A stretch of DNA of 48,852 bases from assembly GCF_001712795.1 (NCBI RefSeq), contig NZ_KV757645.1, positions 1 through 48,852 of the forward strand, given 5' to 3'. How positions within the stretch are numbered: the first letter of the stretch is position 1; every line of letters starts with the position of its first letter. Below are positions 20,178-28,379 of the stretch, in pieces. The position numbers and the translations under genes are program-made. The DNA comes from Nostoc sp. KVJ20 (GTDB lineage: Bacteria; Cyanobacteriota; Cyanobacteriia; Cyanobacteriales; Nostocaceae). The notes under the pieces are model-generated. The model was not told where the DNA came from. It did no database searches and saw nothing but the letters and a program-made list of their open reading frames with translations.

Positions 20178-20746
20178 TCAAACCGTTTGACTGTACTAAC
20201 AGAGAGAAACATTTCTTTGGCAATCTGTTCAAAACCTAAACCCTGAGCCAGTAATCGCAGGACTTGTATTTGTCGTTCGGTGGGAGAGTCAAGCAAGTTT
20301 TTATCAGCAAAACTAGGGTCAATATATCTATTTTTATCAAGGTTTTTTAACAGTTTTTTAGCCAGCTTCGGGTCAAGCAGGCATTCATCAAAGTAAGCTC
20401 TCTTGATGGCTAGTTCAATCAATTCTACATCAGCACTTTTGAGCATATAAGAATCAGCCCCATGACGGAAAGCTGACTTAATAAAGTCTGAATGAGTCTG
20501 ATTAGTAAAAATTACCACTTTACTATTAGTTTTCCTTTTGATTGAGCTAGTCAGTTCTAAACCACTCATGTCGGGTAAGAGTAAATCAACTAACACAACA
20601 TCAGGGTTGGTCTGTTCAATTAACTGAAACCCTAGCTTTCCAGTGGTAGCATCACCAGTTACTTCTATATCTGGGGATTGTGAAATAGCACCTTTGATGC
20701 CTAAGAGCATGAATATTTCTGGTTCAACAATTACTATTCTCAGCAT
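20178..20746 (-). pseudogene. N-terminal part of split NarL/LuxR response regulator
   Basis: The first 189 codons of a response regulator. The receiver domain has the phosphorylation site D54 (VLVDLLLPDMSG) and the conserved Lys in YMLKSA. The usual acidic pair near the start is reduced to VEPE. The LuxR helix-turn-helix begins (SPTERQIQVLRLLAQGLGFEQIA) but is cut inside the recognition region by the group II intron. The apparent frame then runs 30 codons into intron sequence, giving a false C-terminus. Without the intron the gene is 226 codons including stop. No sensor kinase is near. It lies 224 bases after the P-loop ATPase gene, separated by a GTGTC-rich region. Confidence 0.88.
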
Positions 20747-20800
20747 AATGTTGATAATCCTCTAATAATAAATGGCTGTTTATGAGGTTATTTCTTATTG

Positions 20801-20961
20801 GTGTCTAGCGGACACGCAGTAGACACTTGGTGTCTCGGTCGTGTCTGGGCTGGTGTCTGCTGGTGTCTTTGCTATACAAGGGTTTTGAGCTTTAGTGTCT
20901 GTGGTGTCTGGAGTCCTGTGTCCGCTAAAAAAGGGTGTTTTTGAGGCGAGACACCAGACAC
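20801..20961. repeat. Cluster of 12 GTGTC/GACAC motifs
   Basis: In 161 bases GTGTC occurs eight times (20801, 20830, 20841, 20853, 20863, 20895, 20904, 20918) and GACAC four times (20811, 20822, 20950, 20957). Several are 9-12 bases apart. TAGCGGACAC at 20806-20815 and GTGTCCGCTA at 20918-20927 form a perfect 10-bp inverted repeat. The cluster lies between the response-regulator start and the P-loop ATPase stop. It looks like an array of protein-binding sites, either operators or origin iterons. Which one cannot be told from sequence alone. Confidence 0.65.
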
Positions 20962-20970
20962 AAAGGGCAG

Positions 20971-22770
20971 TCAAATTTGATTAAGCTTGATAACACCCTC
21001 GGCTATCCAGTCCGCCAATCCTGCCCCAACAATCTCGTACATCCAGCCCTTGATTTGCTCAACAGTAAATCTCTCACCGTTCACTTTAAAGTTGCCTTTG
21101 AACTCTCTTACATCAGCTTCAATTCGTTCAGTTCTGGTGAGATATTCATACAGCTTTTGCGCCATTGGTGATAGTTTCTTCGGTTCATCTTGGGTATCAC
21201 CTGCTTTGTTACCAAGATTGAATTCCAGTTCATAAATCCGCTCTAAAGTAGCTTTATCGATAGGGGGATTGGGGTTAGATTCTGCTCGGATACCGTCGCT
21301 AAAGTCAGATATTTTCGCTGTCATTTTGGGCAGATTAACATCAAGCCATTCGTTAGAACTATCGAGTTTTACCTTTGCAAAACCAGTAGATTTTGGCTGT
21401 AATGTAATCGGGTCAACTTCTGCCAAACATTCAACTTGAAGCATTTTAGAAACGAGATTGTGCAAGCCTTTAATTCCGAATAAACAAGTCTGGGTATTGT
21501 TATGAGCTACAACGGTTAAAGGCATCTCTTGTTTACGGCTTTTGGTCAGTGCCAGCTTGCCGAATTTCTCTAATAATTCCGCATCTTTAATGAAGTCGCC
21601 GTATGTGGTTGCTTCCTCACAAATTAGTGCGGTTGCTTTACCTTCTGCCCAAAGTTTTTGTCGCCATTGCGACTCACTCAATGATGAATTATTAAAGGTT
21701 TTTAACCGTGATTCTAATTCTTGAACGTAATCGCGGATCTGCTGTTCAATATCATCCCAGGAGTGGTAACTTTCAACTCCTCGCCATTCACTACGGTTCG
21801 AGTCGGGGTCAAGGACAATCACCTTATAACCTGCCTGTTTTTTCTCTTTGACAACGTAACGGGCTAGCCAACTTTTACCGCCCCCTTGGTTGCCCCATAT
21901 CAGCGCAGTTTGTTTAATTAGGTTTTGCACCCATGCCGTTTTATTGTCCTGTGGTGCGATTGCTCCTGGCTCTGCCCCAGTAACCTTGTCGTTGGGGTCA
22001 ATCGTCCCCTGTAAAGTCTGACTCCCTTGTAAGTAAGGCGTTTTCATCTCACGAAGCTGCTTGATGTAATCTGCCTTCTGTTGCTCGGTCATCCCAGCCG
22101 TCTGCGCCTCAAAAATAGCGTCAGTTGCCTCCATCTGGGTAACTTCAATCTCAGTGTGGGCGTAAATCTCGGCTTTTTGTATGTCAACAGTGCGGTCATT
22201 GGCGATTAGATCCAAGTCAGCTTGTAGTTGGACTTCTGCGATCGCAACGTCTCGGCAACTCTCTAGTAGCTCGGAACGTGCGGCCATCTCTGCCTTTGCT
22301 GCGTCCCGTTTTTGGGCGATGTCTTCAAAAACTGCTCTCTGCTTCTCTTCCGATTGGCAGTGCCGCAGCATCCACCCAGCAAGCGCAAACCCCAGGAATC
22401 CCCCAAACGCCCAAAACGGTTTGTAAGGGTTAGTTGCCTTTACCAGCCCATTAACCCCCATAGCTGGGTCACGCACTACTTGACGCGGCATTCCTTCTAG
22501 CTTCCACTGCTCCCAGTAATGGGGGGTCATGCGGAATGGTCTGTTATTCTTGTCCTGACATACCAATTTTTTCTGGGGAGTCCGAAGGCAGAAATAAATG
22601 CGGTCGCTTGACTCCCCTTTCCACGCCATCGCAGCCGAGCTAATTCCTACAGTCAAACTCAGCCCAATTGCAACAGCTTTTTTATCCATCGGTAACTGTC
22701 CGAACCACTTCATTAAACCCGATTGTTGCGACTCGGATAAAGTTTTATGTTTCTCAGATAGATAATTCAT
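20971..22770 (-). CDS. Membrane-anchored P-loop ATPase (FtsK/TraD/HerA-like)
   Basis: A 599-residue protein. There are two N-terminal membrane segments (about 31-50 and 118-136), a coiled-coil region (about 140-230), then an ATPase domain with Walker A GNQGGGKS (293-300) and a probable Walker B TALICEEAT. The C-terminal part looks like a winged helix (MAQKLYEYLTRTERI onward). The arrangement resembles coupling proteins or FtsK-like pumps that move DNA through membranes. Its start overlaps the upstream gene by 4 bases (ATGA), and it is the last gene of the actin-like operon. No type IV secretion genes are present, so a role in segregation or DNA handling is as likely as conjugation. Confidence 0.75.
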   Translation of the reverse strand: MNYLSEKHKTLSESQQSGLMKWFGQLPMDKKAVAIGLSLTVGISSAAMAWKGESSDRIYFCLRTPQKKLVCQDKNNRPFRMTPHYWEQWKLEGMPRQVVRDPAMGVNGLVKATNPYKPFWAFGGFLGFALAGWMLRHCQSEEKQRAVFEDIAQKRDAAKAEMAARSELLESCRDVAIAEVQLQADLDLIANDRTVDIQKAEIYAHTEIEVTQMEATDAIFEAQTAGMTEQQKADYIKQLREMKTPYLQGSQTLQGTIDPNDKVTGAEPGAIAPQDNKTAWVQNLIKQTALIWGNQGGGKSWLARYVVKEKKQAGYKVIVLDPDSNRSEWRGVESYHSWDDIEQQIRDYVQELESRLKTFNNSSLSESQWRQKLWAEGKATALICEEATTYGDFIKDAELLEKFGKLALTKSRKQEMPLTVVAHNNTQTCLFGIKGLHNLVSKMLQVECLAEVDPITLQPKSTGFAKVKLDSSNEWLDVNLPKMTAKISDFSDGIRAESNPNPPIDKATLERIYELEFNLGNKAGDTQDEPKKLSPMAQKLYEYLTRTERIEADVREFKGNFKVNGERFTVEQIKGWMYEIVGAGLADWIAEGVIKLNQI

Positions 22771-23318
22771 TTACCTCTTTTACCACCAAATAGAAAAAAC
22801 ATTAATATCGCTAGAAATATGCCCACTCCTGCACCATCCATCCAACTTGAAGATTCAGCAGTTTTTGGCTTATAAACCGACTCAATTGAAGTCTTAACTG
22901 TACTAGTAGAAGTTCTCGCTTCATTCCATTCACTAATCGGTTCAGATAGCGCACACAATAACGCCAGTGATGCACTGCAACCAGTCATTAGATTAGTGAC
23001 AAAATTATTGAACCCTTCACCTGTTGCAGTGGCAGTAAAATACAGATGTGCAGTACCTACAGCTAAGAACATTCCAACAGGGTGAACCTGCAATAGGTGA
23101 AAGGTAAAAATAACAGCACTGTTTAAGCAACTGCCAGCGACAATTTCACAGGCATTACCAGCACGTCTAAAAGTTCTACCTCTGTTGTTTTCTGGTAGTG
23201 GTGGTGGTTGTTCGGGTTGTTGATGCTGCTGATGTTGTTGTTGTGATTTCTGGGCCAGCCCTTCATGCAAGAAAGGGCTGACGCTATGAGGATCTTCATT
23301 TCGTTTCCTTACTAGCAT
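22767..23318 (-). CDS. Membrane protein of the actin-like operon
   Basis: A 183-residue protein with a Gln/Pro-rich N-terminus, two or three hydrophobic stretches in the middle (SAVIFTFHLLQVHPVGMFLA and ASLALLCAL), and a C-terminal membrane segment VGIFLAILMFFLFGG followed by basic residues. No family is recognised. It overlaps the P-loop ATPase gene by 4 bases, so the two are translated together and may form one membrane complex. Confidence 0.75.
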   Translation of the reverse strand: MLVRKRNEDPHSVSPFLHEGLAQKSQQQHQQHQQPEQPPPLPENNRGRTFRRAGNACEIVAGSCLNSAVIFTFHLLQVHPVGMFLAVGTAHLYFTATATGEGFNNFVTNLMTGCSASLALLCALSEPISEWNEARTSTSTVKTSIESVYKPKTAESSSWMDGAGVGIFLAILMFFLFGGKRGK

Positions 23319-23341
23319 CAGCCTTGCCTTTTAACTAATAG

Positions 23342-24058
23342 TTATCTGTCGCCTAGTTTCTGCCACAAGTTACCCAGCATTGCACCCCAACCGCGAACTG
23401 TTCCCGTTGCCGAAACACTAGAAGATGGTGCATGATTTTGGGATTGAATCGGTATAACTTCCTGGGGTGTTTGGTTTGGCTCTAATGCTCGTGAACCATA
23501 CCGCGCACGGGCTAAAAGTTGTTGGCGTTTCTCTCTTAGTCCTGTTGTGATGGCTTGCCGTTCTGCTTGCACAACTTGCTTATTTTCGATGCCGCTAATC
23601 TTGTTTTCATGTCTCCACAATTCTGCTTGTAAATCTTGATGTAGTTGGGCTGCAACTTCGGTCAGTGCGTGTTTACGTTTCTGATCAATTCGCAGTAGAT
23701 CCGCTCTATCTTGGGCATCTATTTTACTCATCTCTGAATCAAATTCAGAGTTTAGTTTGCGAATTTTGGCGATAGCACCCGCAACGTGAGAGCCATATTG
23801 TTTACGAAGTTCGACCCAGGTTACTTGTCCTTTGGTCAGCTTCTCCATTGCCTCAAAGACGACCTTAGCATTGTCCAGAAATGGTTCTAATCTGTCAGAT
23901 AATTCTTGGGCATTATTCGCATAATCGGCAAACTGTTCGAGCTTATTTATATCCGAAAGATAGCCCAGAATATCAGACTCAAACCCTCCCCATGCTTGCG
24001 CTTTTTCATCAATATGGCTTGCATGACCAACTACCGGATTACGTATTGCAAAATCCAT
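23342..24058 (-). CDS. Coiled-coil protein of the actin-like operon
   Basis: A 238-residue, mostly helical protein with a long charged region (about 115-190) typical of a coiled coil, followed by a flexible Pro/Ser-rich stretch and a short C-terminal GWGAMLGNLWQKLG helix that could be amphipathic. There is no signal peptide and no known family. It could be a scaffold or adaptor between the filament and the membrane ATPase. That is inference from the neighbours. It is 23 bases upstream of the membrane protein gene. Confidence 0.7.
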   Translation of the reverse strand: MDFAIRNPVVGHASHIDEKAQAWGGFESDILGYLSDINKLEQFADYANNAQELSDRLEPFLDNAKVVFEAMEKLTKGQVTWVELRKQYGSHVAGAIAKIRKLNSEFDSEMSKIDAQDRADLLRIDQKRKHALTEVAAQLHQDLQAELWRHENKISGIENKQVVQAERQAITTGLREKRQQLLARARYGSRALEPNQTPQEVIPIQSQNHAPSSSVSATGTVRGWGAMLGNLWQKLGDR

Positions 24059-24105
24059 TACTGAACCTCCTAATAAGGTATGTTGTCGTAGTCGATATCG
24101 CTCGA

Positions 24106-24486
24106 CTATTGAGGCACTTCATCCCAGTAACCCATGTCTTCAAATCGGCTATAAATTCTCGTTGCTAATTGCCTTACGGGGTCGTCCAAATCATCAGAGA
24201 TTAAATCAAATCTGTTGGAGCCAAACGCCAAGATATTTGCAATGTCAGCGTCAATCCCATTACCCAAGAATTGACCAAATGCAGCAGAGTATGGATGGTC
24301 ATCAATGGTTTCATGAGTTGCTAAGAATTCCGTTCCAGTGAGGGGTAAGTAAAGGCTGCAAAGAAAACTATTTATTTCGCGCTTCGTAGCTGTTGGGTTA
24401 AGAGCCTTAAATTGCTGGAGTTTCAAAGCATTATCAGTGAAAGAACAGCGTCCCCAATCATTGGGATTTCTATAATCGAGTGCCAT
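24106..24486 (-). CDS. Hypothetical protein of the actin-like operon
   Basis: A 126-residue acidic soluble protein (MALDYRNPNDWGRCSFTDNA). No family is recognised. It lies between the small-gene group and the coiled-coil gene, on the same strand, with gaps of 47 to about 90 bases. The start ATG at 24486 fits the gene order, though no strong ribosome-binding site is visible. Confidence 0.65.
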   Translation of the reverse strand: MALDYRNPNDWGRCSFTDNALKLQQFKALNPTATKREINSFLCSLYLPLTGTEFLATHETIDDHPYSAAFGQFLGNGIDADIANILAFGSNRFDLISDDLDDPVRQLATRIYSRFEDMGYWDEVPQ

Positions 24487-24578
24487 GCTGCTAAAATCCT
24501 TGTAACGATGTGTACTTGATGCACTTTCGGATGAGGCGATTGCACTTACTTTGCTCGGTCAGGGCAATCGCTTCATCA

Positions 24579-24773
24579 TCAGTTCTCACAAAACTCAACA
24601 AGTTCAAAAACCTCCCTCTGCACTTGGTTTTGGTTTAATTCTTTGCGTCTGCCTTTCGAGTCATTGAATATGAAAGGGGCATTGACTCGACAATTAGAGC
24701 GATGGCTGTAGCGCAGTTGTTGACCACGAAATTGGTAGAGGTGATTACGCTGTAAGGCTGTCGTTGAAAGCAT
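24579..24773 (-). CDS. Small basic protein of the actin-like operon
   Basis: A 64-residue basic protein (starting MLSTTALQRNHLYQFRGQQL). The frame could begin at 24806, but the ATG at 24773 leaves a smaller overlap (29 bases) with the upstream gene, so I prefer it. The composition and the compact operon favour a real gene. No family is recognised. Confidence 0.5.
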   Translation of the reverse strand: MLSTTALQRNHLYQFRGQQLRYSHRSNCRVNAPFIFNDSKGRRKELNQNQVQREVFELVEFCEN

Positions 24774-25020
24774 AAGTTTGTCCCTCAACTTGCGAATAGA
24801 ACTCAATATTTAGAATCGCTTCGTGAATCTCCATCAAGGCTTGGACTGCATCGCCCATTTTTAGGTCATTCGATGTACTGAACCGTTCGGACGCTTCGAT
24901 TTGTTTGTAATTGGGAGATGCTTGCACGAACCTAAGAGTCTGTTCGCAACCCAAGATGATGGTCATGATTTCGGTTGTTGTTAGCGATGGTTGTGTCTGC
25001 ATGGTGTCTTGGTTGCTCAT
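24745..25020 (-). CDS. Small hypothetical protein of the actin-like operon
   Basis: A 91-residue helical protein with the segment LTTTEIMTIILGCEQTLRFV and an acidic C-terminus. It overlaps the upstream small membrane gene by 4 bases (ATGA), the sign of translational coupling. No family is recognised. Confidence 0.65.
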   Translation of the reverse strand: MSNQDTMQTQPSLTTTEIMTIILGCEQTLRFVQASPNYKQIEASERFSTSNDLKMGDAVQALMEIHEAILNIEFYSQVEGQTYAFNDSLTA

Positions 25021-25256
25021 GACTTCCTTCCTTTTCTTTGGGTTTTCATCGGTGTGGGTTGGGGTTCTGGCTGATTACTTGGGGCTTGTGGCTGACTCGG
25101 CTTTTGCAGTACATAGCTGATAGCCCCTCCACCCCCCACGGCTGCGGCGATGGTGAACATATTGTTACGACCGAAGTACTGCACTCCGAAATAGCCAAAA
25201 GCGATCGCTGTTGCACCAATGCCTAAAACCGTGTTTCTGAATGTGGTTCTGTTCAT
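25017..25256 (-). CDS. Small membrane protein of the actin-like operon
   Basis: A 79-residue protein with two short hydrophobic stretches (TVLGIGATAIAFGYFGVQYF and MFTIAAAVGGGGAISYVL) and a Pro/Gln-rich basic tail. It could anchor the system in the membrane. It overlaps both neighbours by 4 bases (ATGA). Confidence 0.65.
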   Translation of the reverse strand: MNRTTFRNTVLGIGATAIAFGYFGVQYFGRNNMFTIAAAVGGGGAISYVLQKPSQPQAPSNQPEPQPTPMKTQRKGRKS

Positions 25257-25486
25257 GCTGCCCCTTTGAAATTAGTGACCATTGCGCTAAGTGCCGATTT
25301 ATTGGGCTGTGTAGATTGCGGTGTTTCAACTTTGGGCGATGCTTGCACATTGCCGTGTTGAAAAATCAGCTTCTCTACACCTGCTGATAATGCTTGTGTG
25401 GGCGCGTCTTGGGGTAAATCAAAAATCTTGCACAATTCAATTACTGCTAGGTAGGAAATGGTTATACGCCGAGATTCGTAATTCAT
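25253..25486 (-). CDS. Small protein following the actin-like ATPase
   Basis: A 77-residue protein. The N-terminal half (RRITISYLAVIELCKIFDLP) is a short strand-helix stretch that could be a small DNA-binding or dimerisation unit, and the C-terminal half is low complexity. It starts 3 bases after the actin-like gene stop, the place where ParR-type adaptors sit in ParM operons. I cannot show the ribbon-helix-helix fold from the sequence alone. Confidence 0.65.
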   Translation of the reverse strand: MNYESRRITISYLAVIELCKIFDLPQDAPTQALSAGVEKLIFQHGNVQASPKVETPQSTQPNKSALSAMVTNFKGAA

Positions 25487-25489
25487 TGA

Positions 25490-26605
25490 TCAGGCTCCTA
25501 GAGATATTTGAGTTAATAGCTTCAACCCCAAGGCATTGATGAATTGGGGATTGTTCAAAATCACAAAGCCTAAACCGGCTAAGTTCTGATCCACCACTGG
25601 CAAGGAAACACCCCCACCCCAGGCGACAAGGTATTTCGCTCGGTCTAGATAATTGCCAGCAGTCACAAAGTTGGCGAATTTCTCAATCCTGTTACTCCAC
25701 CACTCATCTAGGCACTGGCTGTACTCTGCCTCGAACTTTTTACCAGTCAGGTGGTTGCCGCCATAAGTGAAAGTCCCTTCAATAATCCCTTGGTTTACTA
25801 AGCTGGGTGAGTGCTTCACATCCTTGGACAACAGACTCACTCGGTCGTTTCGCTTGTCGAGAGCTTCTGCAATCATGGTATGCAGTTCACCGCAACCACC
25901 CTCTATCAGGTGTCTGTCAATCACTGCACCACTGCCGTTGAACACGGTTACAAGCCACGTTGATGAACCGATATCGAGTGCGATCGCTAATTCTGAGGGG
26001 TCAAGTACCAGAGATGCTTCACCGAATAAGCAGTGGGCAATGCTGCCAAACCCTTCGGGGTAAATGCCTGTAACAACAATCTCAACTGTTTTGCTGACAA
26101 TGGAGCGAGTTACAGGATGCAGATGTTGGAAGGTGTGAACCCCTTGAACTCTGCGTTTAATCTCCTCTCCCCAGCGTTCCGGGTTATGGTTGCTCAAACT
26201 AATCGAAAGCTTGACCCCATCGGGAATATTGAGAACCGCTAAGTCTGCAAGAATGCTTTCTAGTGCCAGTTCTGCTTTTTTCGCCTTATCTTCGTGCAGC
26301 AAGGTGTGGTCACTTTGAGCTAGAGCCGCACTGCCCCAGAAGAATTGAACATCTTTTAAGTCCAGGCGTGAACCTTCTACATAACGCAGCCATGCCCCAT
26401 CTTTTGAGATAGTTTCGTGGTGCATGATGTTTCGGTTGCGAACAAGTGAGTATGCGGCTGGCATCATGATCGAAAAATCACCGATGATTGCCTTGCCATA
26501 CCCTGCACCTGAGTCTTTTCCGGCGATCAGGTCAGTTAGCCCTGATTTGGCTAACAAGTCTGCTTGAACGAGCCAATTTTTGGCATTGGAATATATAGCT
26601 GTCAT
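25490..26605 (-). CDS. Actin-like ATPase (ParM/StbA superfamily)
   Basis: A 371-residue protein with the sequence signature of bacterial actins: phosphate-1 motif DSGAGYGK (31-38), phosphate-2 motif LDIGSSTWLVTV in the middle, and an adenosine-type EGGCGEL motif. Such proteins polymerise with ATP and push or space plasmids. It is the first gene of a minus-strand operon of at least nine genes ending at the P-loop ATPase. The promoter should lie in 26606-26856, shared with the divergent ribbon-helix-helix gene. It would be a second partition or cytoskeletal system on this element, besides ParAB. Confidence 0.85.
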   Translation of the reverse strand: MTAIYSNAKNWLVQADLLAKSGLTDLIAGKDSGAGYGKAIIGDFSIMMPAAYSLVRNRNIMHHETISKDGAWLRYVEGSRLDLKDVQFFWGSAALAQSDHTLLHEDKAKKAELALESILADLAVLNIPDGVKLSISLSNHNPERWGEEIKRRVQGVHTFQHLHPVTRSIVSKTVEIVVTGIYPEGFGSIAHCLFGEASLVLDPSELAIALDIGSSTWLVTVFNGSGAVIDRHLIEGGCGELHTMIAEALDKRNDRVSLLSKDVKHSPSLVNQGIIEGTFTYGGNHLTGKKFEAEYSQCLDEWWSNRIEKFANFVTAGNYLDRAKYLVAWGGGVSLPVVDQNLAGLGFVILNNPQFINALGLKLLTQISLGA

Positions 26606-26757
26606 GGTTCAGATGATTGTTAAAGTCTTGATTTTTCTGGCTTTGGAGAATTTAGAGGCTGAATCGCCTTAAATCCACACATCCAGTTAGGGGTTAGCCA
26701 TAGCATCACTTTCTGGCTTCTATTGCCTTTGTTGAGTGGCTGTTTTTGGCTTGATAA

Positions 26758-26815
26758 TGCTATGGTAGCAAAGTGTGCATTTTGCGTCAACTGCTACGAA
26801 GTAGTAAAATGCTAC
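26758..26815. promoter_or_regulatory. TGCTA / TAGCA operator cluster
   Basis: In the divergent region between the actin-like operon and the ribbon-helix-helix gene are the palindrome TGCTATGGTAGCA (26758-26770), then TGCTAC (26792-26797) and another TGCTAC (26810-26815), with GTAG between them. These are plausible sites for the adjacent small regulator. The other bases of 26606-26856 hold no gene. Confidence 0.55.
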
Positions 26816-26856
26816 TGTCTAACAAGAAATAAACTAATGGGAGGAAGTAGTATTCT

Positions 26857-27060
26857 ATGAATTGTTCACAGAATGAGATTATGAGTAAACGAATATCGGT
26901 TGTGCTGCCAGATGATATAGGAGAAGCTGTAGAGAACATGGCAGAGTCAGAAATGCGATCGCTTAGTCAGATGGGAGCAATCCTAATCGCTGAAGCAGTA
27001 AAATCTCGGCAAGGTGAAACACCAGCACCGAAGGACAAAAAAGATAAGGGTACACCATGA
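26857..27060 (+). CDS. Ribbon-helix-helix (CopG-like) protein
   Basis: A 67-residue protein. MSKRISVVLPDDIGEAVENM is the classic strand-turn-helix start of a ribbon-helix-helix domain, with SLSQMGAILIAEAV as the second helix and a charged tail. It probably binds the TGCTA repeats just upstream and controls its own operon or the divergent actin-like operon, or serves as a centromere-binding adaptor. GGGAGG lies about 12 bases before the ATG at 26857. A second ATG at 26881 would give only the core domain. Confidence 0.75.
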   Translation: MNCSQNEIMSKRISVVLPDDIGEAVENMAESEMRSLSQMGAILIAEAVKSRQGETPAPKDKKDKGTP

Positions 27061-27136
27061 CTGACGAAAGCCACAAGCATTAGAATCAGTACAGTTCGTG
27101 CTGATTTTAGATCATCATTAATGTTTAAAGTCTCCA

Positions 27137-27862
27137 ATGACTACCCTGAAAGACCCAACAGCAAATTTTCAACTCCCACTGCACAACGAAGCAGCGTTTG
27201 AAAAAATTAGGGAGGCGATAGATTATCAATCCACCGTTGCTCTAGCGGCTGGTGGTCTTGCGCTGGGTACGGGTGGTGCCATGCATCCGTTAGGTTGGTT
27301 AATTTTTGGATTGGCTTACAAGCCGTTGGTAGTAACTCAAAAACTGGTAAGGTTACAAAGATTAGGAACCTCAATTTTCCACGAGTTTGAAAACGAAGGA
27401 GTGCAAGTTTTCCCAACACTTCCGGTAGAAAACAACAACCCTATCGACTTGTTTGTGAGATTTCCACGAACAACTCACCTGTTTATCTCGATCCGGTCAA
27501 AAGGAGATAGGGAAATTGTCTACAACGAAGCAAGAGAGGTTTTACAGGTCAAGCGCAAAGATAATAATGGATTGAAACTATGGAACCCTTGCCCACTGGT
27601 TGAGTTAGCAGATTATGAAAAGTGGCTCAACAAGAACAAAGATAAGTTTTTGATGACCTCCCGTGAGGCTCAAAAGACTCCCACAGCAAAAGTTTTGGTT
27701 TTATGTCCTCCCACTAAGGCATCGCCAAATCACAAGGAACATCTTTATACGGAGATAGGAGATATGAGAGTTCTAGTTCTCAGGAGAAAAGGCAGTGCAT
27801 TTGTCATTACAGAGTCGGAAGTCAACAACTTTGTTAGGGCTTGGTTATCCAAGTACAAGTAG
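27137..27862 (+). CDS. Membrane-associated protein, possible nuclease-like domain
   Basis: A 241-residue protein. Residues about 30-65 form a hydrophobic hairpin (VALAAGGLALGTGGAMHPLG). The C-terminal part has the strand pattern of PD-(D/E)xK-like or NERD-like nucleases (NPIDLFVRFP and LFISIRSKGDREIVY). The catalytic set is not clear, so this is only a possibility. It follows the ribbon-helix-helix gene and is closed by a strong terminator hairpin. Confidence 0.6.
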   Translation: MTTLKDPTANFQLPLHNEAAFEKIREAIDYQSTVALAAGGLALGTGGAMHPLGWLIFGLAYKPLVVTQKLVRLQRLGTSIFHEFENEGVQVFPTLPVENNNPIDLFVRFPRTTHLFISIRSKGDREIVYNEAREVLQVKRKDNNGLKLWNPCPLVELADYEKWLNKNKDKFLMTSREAQKTPTAKVLVLCPPTKASPNHKEHLYTEIGDMRVLVLRRKGSAFVITESEVNNFVRAWLSKYK

Positions 27863-27872
27863 GCTAAAAGTT

Positions 27873-27908
27873 GAAAACCTCGTTTCCCGTTGGGAGACCG
27901 AGGTTTTC
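27873..27908 (+). terminator. Hairpin terminator
   Basis: GAAAACCTCG pairs with CGAGGTTTTC, and an inner stem of TCCC and GGGA sits in the loop. A mild T-rich stretch follows. It ends the 27137-27862 gene. The remaining bases to 28139 carry no gene. Confidence 0.75.
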
Positions 27909-28139
27909 AGATTTTCATTCAATTGGAATTGGGAATTGGGTTTGGTCGCCTAATTAATATCCCTAATAGTAATTTTATCTTACACGATCAGGTGTAAAGC
28001 CAATGTAATACTGGCTCACCAGATGTCAACAGCGTTTCAGGAATTTTAGCAAAGCGTGATTTTTGAACGTTTGTACTAGAAGATTACTGCCACGGGATAG
28101 CTCCAATTCCTCCAACCCACATAATGGAGGATTTGTAAA

Positions 28140-28379
28140 GTGTCAAAAAAACAGCTATTTCATACTGAAACTACCAGCAAGCTGCTATTCGCAACTATTG
28201 TTAACGCTTGCCCCCACTGCGGTAAACCAGACTGGTGCTACTCAATCTTGTCTTTTACAGTCTGGAACAGCGATCGCTTTCATCAGCCTAACTATGCACT
28301 GGCTCAACCGAAACAATCGCCAACTTATGTATTAAGCAATTGTCAAAAATTAAATAATGTTCAAGGAGGTATCGCGTAA
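28140..28379 (+). CDS. Small zinc-binding protein upstream of primase-helicase
   Basis: A 79-residue protein starting with GTG, with GGAGG about 7 bases before. It contains CPHCGKPDWC, a likely zinc ribbon. Its stop overlaps the start of the primase-helicase gene (TAATG), so the two are translationally coupled. It may assist the primase or act as a zinc module that is part of a larger primase elsewhere. Confidence 0.7.
   Translation: MSKKQLFHTETTSKLLFATIVNACPHCGKPDWCYSILSFTVWNSDRFHQPNYALAQPKQSPTYVLSNCQKLNNVQGGIA

Noticed and set aside
26857..27862. Toxin-antitoxin pair made of the ribbon-helix-helix protein and the following gene.
   Set aside because: The second protein is 241 residues with a membrane hairpin and does not resemble a known toxin.
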